Shown: positions 61,739 through 64,000 of the stretch, piece after piece
Layout of the letters: the number at the start of each line of letters is the position of its first letter
Numbering within the stretch: position 1 is the stretch's first letter
Assembly: GCA_017303455.1 (NCBI GenBank)
Contig: JAFLBM010000002.1
Span: 124,001 to 188,000, forward strand
Reading direction: 5' to 3'
Source: Chitinophagales bacterium
GTDB taxonomy: Bacteria; Bacteroidota; Bacteroidia; Chitinophagales; Chitinophagaceae
DNA: 64,000 nt
Program-made: the position numbers and the translations under genes
Notes under the pieces: model-generated
What the model was told of the DNA's origin: nothing
What the model saw: only the letters and a program-made list of their open reading frames with translations
Database searches by the model: none

Positions 61739-62365
61739 TTACTGGCCTTCAGTTGCTTTTACAAGAGCCAGCTCGGTATCTGAGATTTTTACCACGGCAA
61801 AACGCTTTACGGCGTTGATGGTCATTTCATCCAGTATATCCACAGCGTTTTTGTACGTAGCTTCAGCGGTAGGCTTAATGACTACTACAAAATCCCTGTC
61901 CAGAGCTGCTTTTTCCCAGTTCTTATCGCCCCGATCTTTTGCTTTTTGTTTGATCTCTTCATCCCTTGGCTCAGGTCTGTAGTTCTTGATCACTTCTTGT
62001 CTTTTCCTGATGATCTCATCCCTGATGCCTTTGAAAGTGGTTGATTTGAAAACACTGGAAGCATTTTCCTGTGTCAGTTCCCCTTCGTAATAATAGACCT
62101 GGTTATTCTTACCGAGTAAAATAGTAAGGGCTCCTGACTGTTTGATCTTGGTCTCATCCTCTTTTTTCTCCGATTCCTTCGGCATGTTGAGGTCCATCGT
62201 TGTAGGAGAACTCATTGTTGCCGTAAAGATGAAGAAAGTGATCAGCAAGAAACCCAGATCAACCATCGGTGTCATGTCCACACGGGTGGAAAGCTTCTTG
62301 GCTTTCTTCACCCCGGGTCCTTTTTTGTGGCCACTATCGCCACCACCGCTATCTATACTTGCCAT
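61739..62365 (-). CDS. exbD: ExbD/TolR family biopolymer transport protein (second copy)
   Basis: This 208-residue protein has a single N-terminal helix after a cytoplasmic segment with basic residues (KKAKKLSTRVDMTPMVDLGFLLITFFIF, about 20-47). It holds the conserved membrane Asp (MVDLGF) that carries protons. A periplasmic domain follows. It works with ExbB and TonB. It lies 33 bases after the first exbD gene; two ExbD paralogues after ExbB are common in Bacteroidota. Confidence 0.94.
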   Translation of the reverse strand: MASIDSGGGDSGHKKGPGVKKAKKLSTRVDMTPMVDLGFLLITFFIFTATMSSPTTMDLNMPKESEKKEDETKIKQSGALTILLGKNNQVYYYEGELTQENASSVFKSTTFKGIRDEIIRKRQEVIKNYRPEPRDEEIKQKAKDRGDKNWEKAALDRDFVVVIKPTAEATYKNAVDILDEMTINAVKRFAVVKISDTELALVKATEGQ

Positions 62366-62398
62366 AATAATTTGTTTTAAGAATAATAAAATATCCTT

Positions 62399-63055
62399 TT
62401 ATTGCCTGATACGTTCTTTATACAATTCAGTTCCTTCAGGTGCTTCTTCCCTGGAAGTAACAAGGTTATACTTGAATTCCTCGTTTTTCCGCAGTGCATT
62501 GATCACTGCTTCAAAAGTGGGATACTTTGAATCGTTATCCCCTTTGATCAGGTATAGAAGTTTTTCCCCGGCAAACACCTTTTTGGCTGCTCCAACCCAC
62601 CAGATCAGTTCATTATTCAAGGTATCCAGAACAGGAATGCCTGGTTGTTTGAATTTTTCCTGGTCGGCTGGTGACAGGTTCAGGTAGCCTTTAAGACTCG
62701 CAAAAGGAACACCGATGATCGGAGCTGCTTTAAAACTCTGTATTTCTTTCGGCGATAAATTCAATGCCCTGCTGGTATTCAGTTCCTCTATTACTTCACC
62801 GATCTTTGAATTTGACTTATCCTTTGGTGCAGATACATTCAAAAAAACCTTACTGTCTGCATCAATGGTGATCAATACAGAGTTCTCTTCTTTTAAAATA
62901 TCTGATGAAACCGAATTAGGTGTTTCTACGGGAACCGGCTCTGCAGGCTTGAATTTTGTTGCCATGATGAAAAAGGACAGGATCAGGAAGGCGATATCCA
63001 CAAAGGGAGTCATATCCGTATCCGTGCTCTTTCTTGGTATTTTAACACTTGGCAT
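62399..63055 (-). CDS. exbD: ExbD/TolR family biopolymer transport protein (first copy)
   Basis: This 218-residue protein has an N-terminal membrane helix (TDMTPFVDIAFLILSFFIMATKF, about 12-34) with the conserved Asp in FVDIAF, and a periplasmic domain with LLYLIKGDNDSKYPTFEAVINAL near 165. It forms the proton channel with ExbB. It lies 59 bases after exbB. The periplasmic domain differs from the other copy, so the two are probably not interchangeable. Confidence 0.94.
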   Translation of the reverse strand: MPSVKIPRKSTDTDMTPFVDIAFLILSFFIMATKFKPAEPVPVETPNSVSSDILKEENSVLITIDADSKVFLNVSAPKDKSNSKIGEVIEELNTSRALNLSPKEIQSFKAAPIIGVPFASLKGYLNLSPADQEKFKQPGIPVLDTLNNELIWWVGAAKKVFAGEKLLYLIKGDNDSKYPTFEAVINALRKNEEFKYNLVTSREEAPEGTELYKERIRQ

Positions 63056-63114
63056 GTCTTACTTCATTTTAGTATTAGATGAATAGTTTCTGAAAATCCA
63101 CAAGCTATTCACTC

Positions 63115-63969
63115 TTATTTGTAAAGAGAAGCAAAGCTTTGTGTCAGGGTGAAACCTGATTCATCGATACCGTATGTGATAGAGTCGATCTTGGTAGTGA
63201 AAATGTTGTACATGATCAAGGCGAGGGCTGATGTACCGATACCTAATGCCGTGTTATACAAGGCTTCAGAGATACCAACCGCCAGTGCACTGGAATCAGA
63301 ACCACCACCGGACTCACCCAGCGCAGCAAAGGATTTGATCATACCGATTACCGTACCCAACAGGGCTACGAGGGTACCTACTGAAGTAATAGTAGAAAGG
63401 AATACCAGGTTCTTCTGCAGCATCGGGAGTTCCAGTGCTGTAGCTTCTTCCACTTCTTTCTGGATTGACAATACTTTTTGTTCGGTATCCAGGCCGGTTT
63501 CATTGATCATTTCTTTGTAACGGCGCAGACCTGCTTTCATTACATTACCAACTGAACCTCTTTGTTTATCACACTCAGACAAAGCAGCATCCACATTGCG
63601 GTTAGCCAGGTGGTACTGTACTTTACGGATAAAATCAGAGATAGAACCACTACCCAGTGCTTTGCGGATAGTCATGAGACGCTCAATAGAGAATACAATC
63701 ACCATCAATAACATACCGATCAGTAATGGTACGATGATACCACCTTCATAGATCCTGTGGAAAGCGCCTTTAGGCCCTTTGTGCTCTGGCCAGAACCATC
63801 CTTCCTTAGCCGGATCAGTAAATCCATCTGGATTACCAATGATAAATCTCCAGATAGCATACCCTGCCACAATACAGACAATCGGAGCGATCCATGAGAT
63901 AATGTTACTGCTTTTTTTAGGTTGAACCGAAGTAGCCTTAACGGATGCAGTTGGTTTAGTCTCTGCCAT
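63115..63969 (-). CDS. exbB: ExbB/MotA/TolQ family proton channel protein
   Basis: This 284-residue inner-membrane protein has three to four membrane segments: about 24-44, 75-95, 190-215 and 230-255. The last two are LVFLSTITSVGTLVALLGTVIGMIKSF and LAVGISEALYNTALGIGTSALALI, the family signature. It starts the exbB-exbD-exbD-tonB operon and begins 31 bases from the right edge of the window. An extra N-terminal helix and long first loop are typical of the Bacteroidota branch. Confidence 0.95.
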   Translation of the reverse strand: MAETKPTASVKATSVQPKKSSNIISWIAPIVCIVAGYAIWRFIIGNPDGFTDPAKEGWFWPEHKGPKGAFHRIYEGGIIVPLLIGMLLMVIVFSIERLMTIRKALGSGSISDFIRKVQYHLANRNVDAALSECDKQRGSVGNVMKAGLRRYKEMINETGLDTEQKVLSIQKEVEEATALELPMLQKNLVFLSTITSVGTLVALLGTVIGMIKSFAALGESGGGSDSSALAVGISEALYNTALGIGTSALALIMYNIFTTKIDSITYGIDESGFTLTQSFASLYK

Positions 63970-64000
63970 GATCTTAATTTTTTAGTTTTTTTAAAAGTTA

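Overview
The window looks like a chromosomal segment of a member of the phylum Bacteroidota, most likely of the Chitinophagaceae/Sphingobacteriales type. The signs are a SusC/SusD pair, lipoprotein signals followed by charged residues, starts preceded by A-rich stretches rather than Shine-Dalgarno sequences, and several TAnnTTTG-type -7 boxes. No rRNA, tRNA, CRISPR array or insertion sequence was recognised.

Region 1 (1-34.9 kb) is one very large polysaccharide-utilisation locus, almost all on the minus strand, read from the SusC/SusD outer-membrane pair (34.0-29.1 kb) down to the left edge. Its enzymes fit a sialylated, sulfated, fucosylated glycoprotein (mucin-like) glycan. There are two sialidases, a sialate O-acetylesterase, GH109 and GH20 hexosaminidase-type enzymes, a GH29 fucosidase, a GH27 alpha-galactosidase, two GH2 enzymes and a sulfatase. 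Catabolism is encoded alongside: sialic acid epimerase, transporter, lyase and ManNAc/GlcNAc epimerase; an N-acetylhexosamine-1-kinase-like protein; a NagB-like/PIG-L fusion; and galactose mutarotase, a vSGLT-like symporter and galactokinase. A divergent GntR/FadR-type regulator sits at 34.2 kb. A GTnnnAC palindrome that overlaps the predicted susC start region is its likely operator.

Region 2 (35-41 kb) is an eroding stress/accessory segment. It holds a broken universal stress protein gene, a truncated aconitase, a small ribosome-hibernation factor, a possible orphan attenuator, a glutamate-synthase-domain membrane protein, a Rnk/GreA-like protein and a three-member family of unknown proteins whose third copy is decayed.

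Region 3 (40.9-48.9 kb) looks like a respiratory/nitrosative-stress island. It contains an Rrf2 regulator with cluster-type cysteines, a cbb3-like oxidase subunit I with an unusual duplicated N-terminal extension, a fused CcoO/CcoP-like dihaem cytochrome, two small membrane proteins of unknown role, a truncated haemoglobin, a RIC (ScdA/YtfE) iron-sulfur repair protein, a haemerythrin, a 2Fe-2S ferredoxin, a DUF2024 protein and a thioredoxin-like protein. Next to it on the opposite strand is a cytochrome c maturation operon (ccmC-D-E-F, 52.8-48.9 kb) with a cysteine-type CcmE.

Region 4 (52.9-59 kb) appears to be a compact ECF sigma-factor regulon. Four promoters share the layout TGTAACCTT(nnn)-N11-(C/T)TCTAAT(C/T)A. 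They lie before the sigma gene itself, the divergent DoxX-like/folE/flavin-reductase group, the DUF4142/cupredoxin pair and a dihaem cytochrome lipoprotein. This is the least expected system in the window and the one best supported by direct sequence evidence.

Region 5 (59.3-64 kb) is housekeeping: mnmE, and an exbB-exbD-exbD-tonB operon with a strong intrinsic terminator. This operon would energise TonB-dependent receptors such as the SusC protein here.
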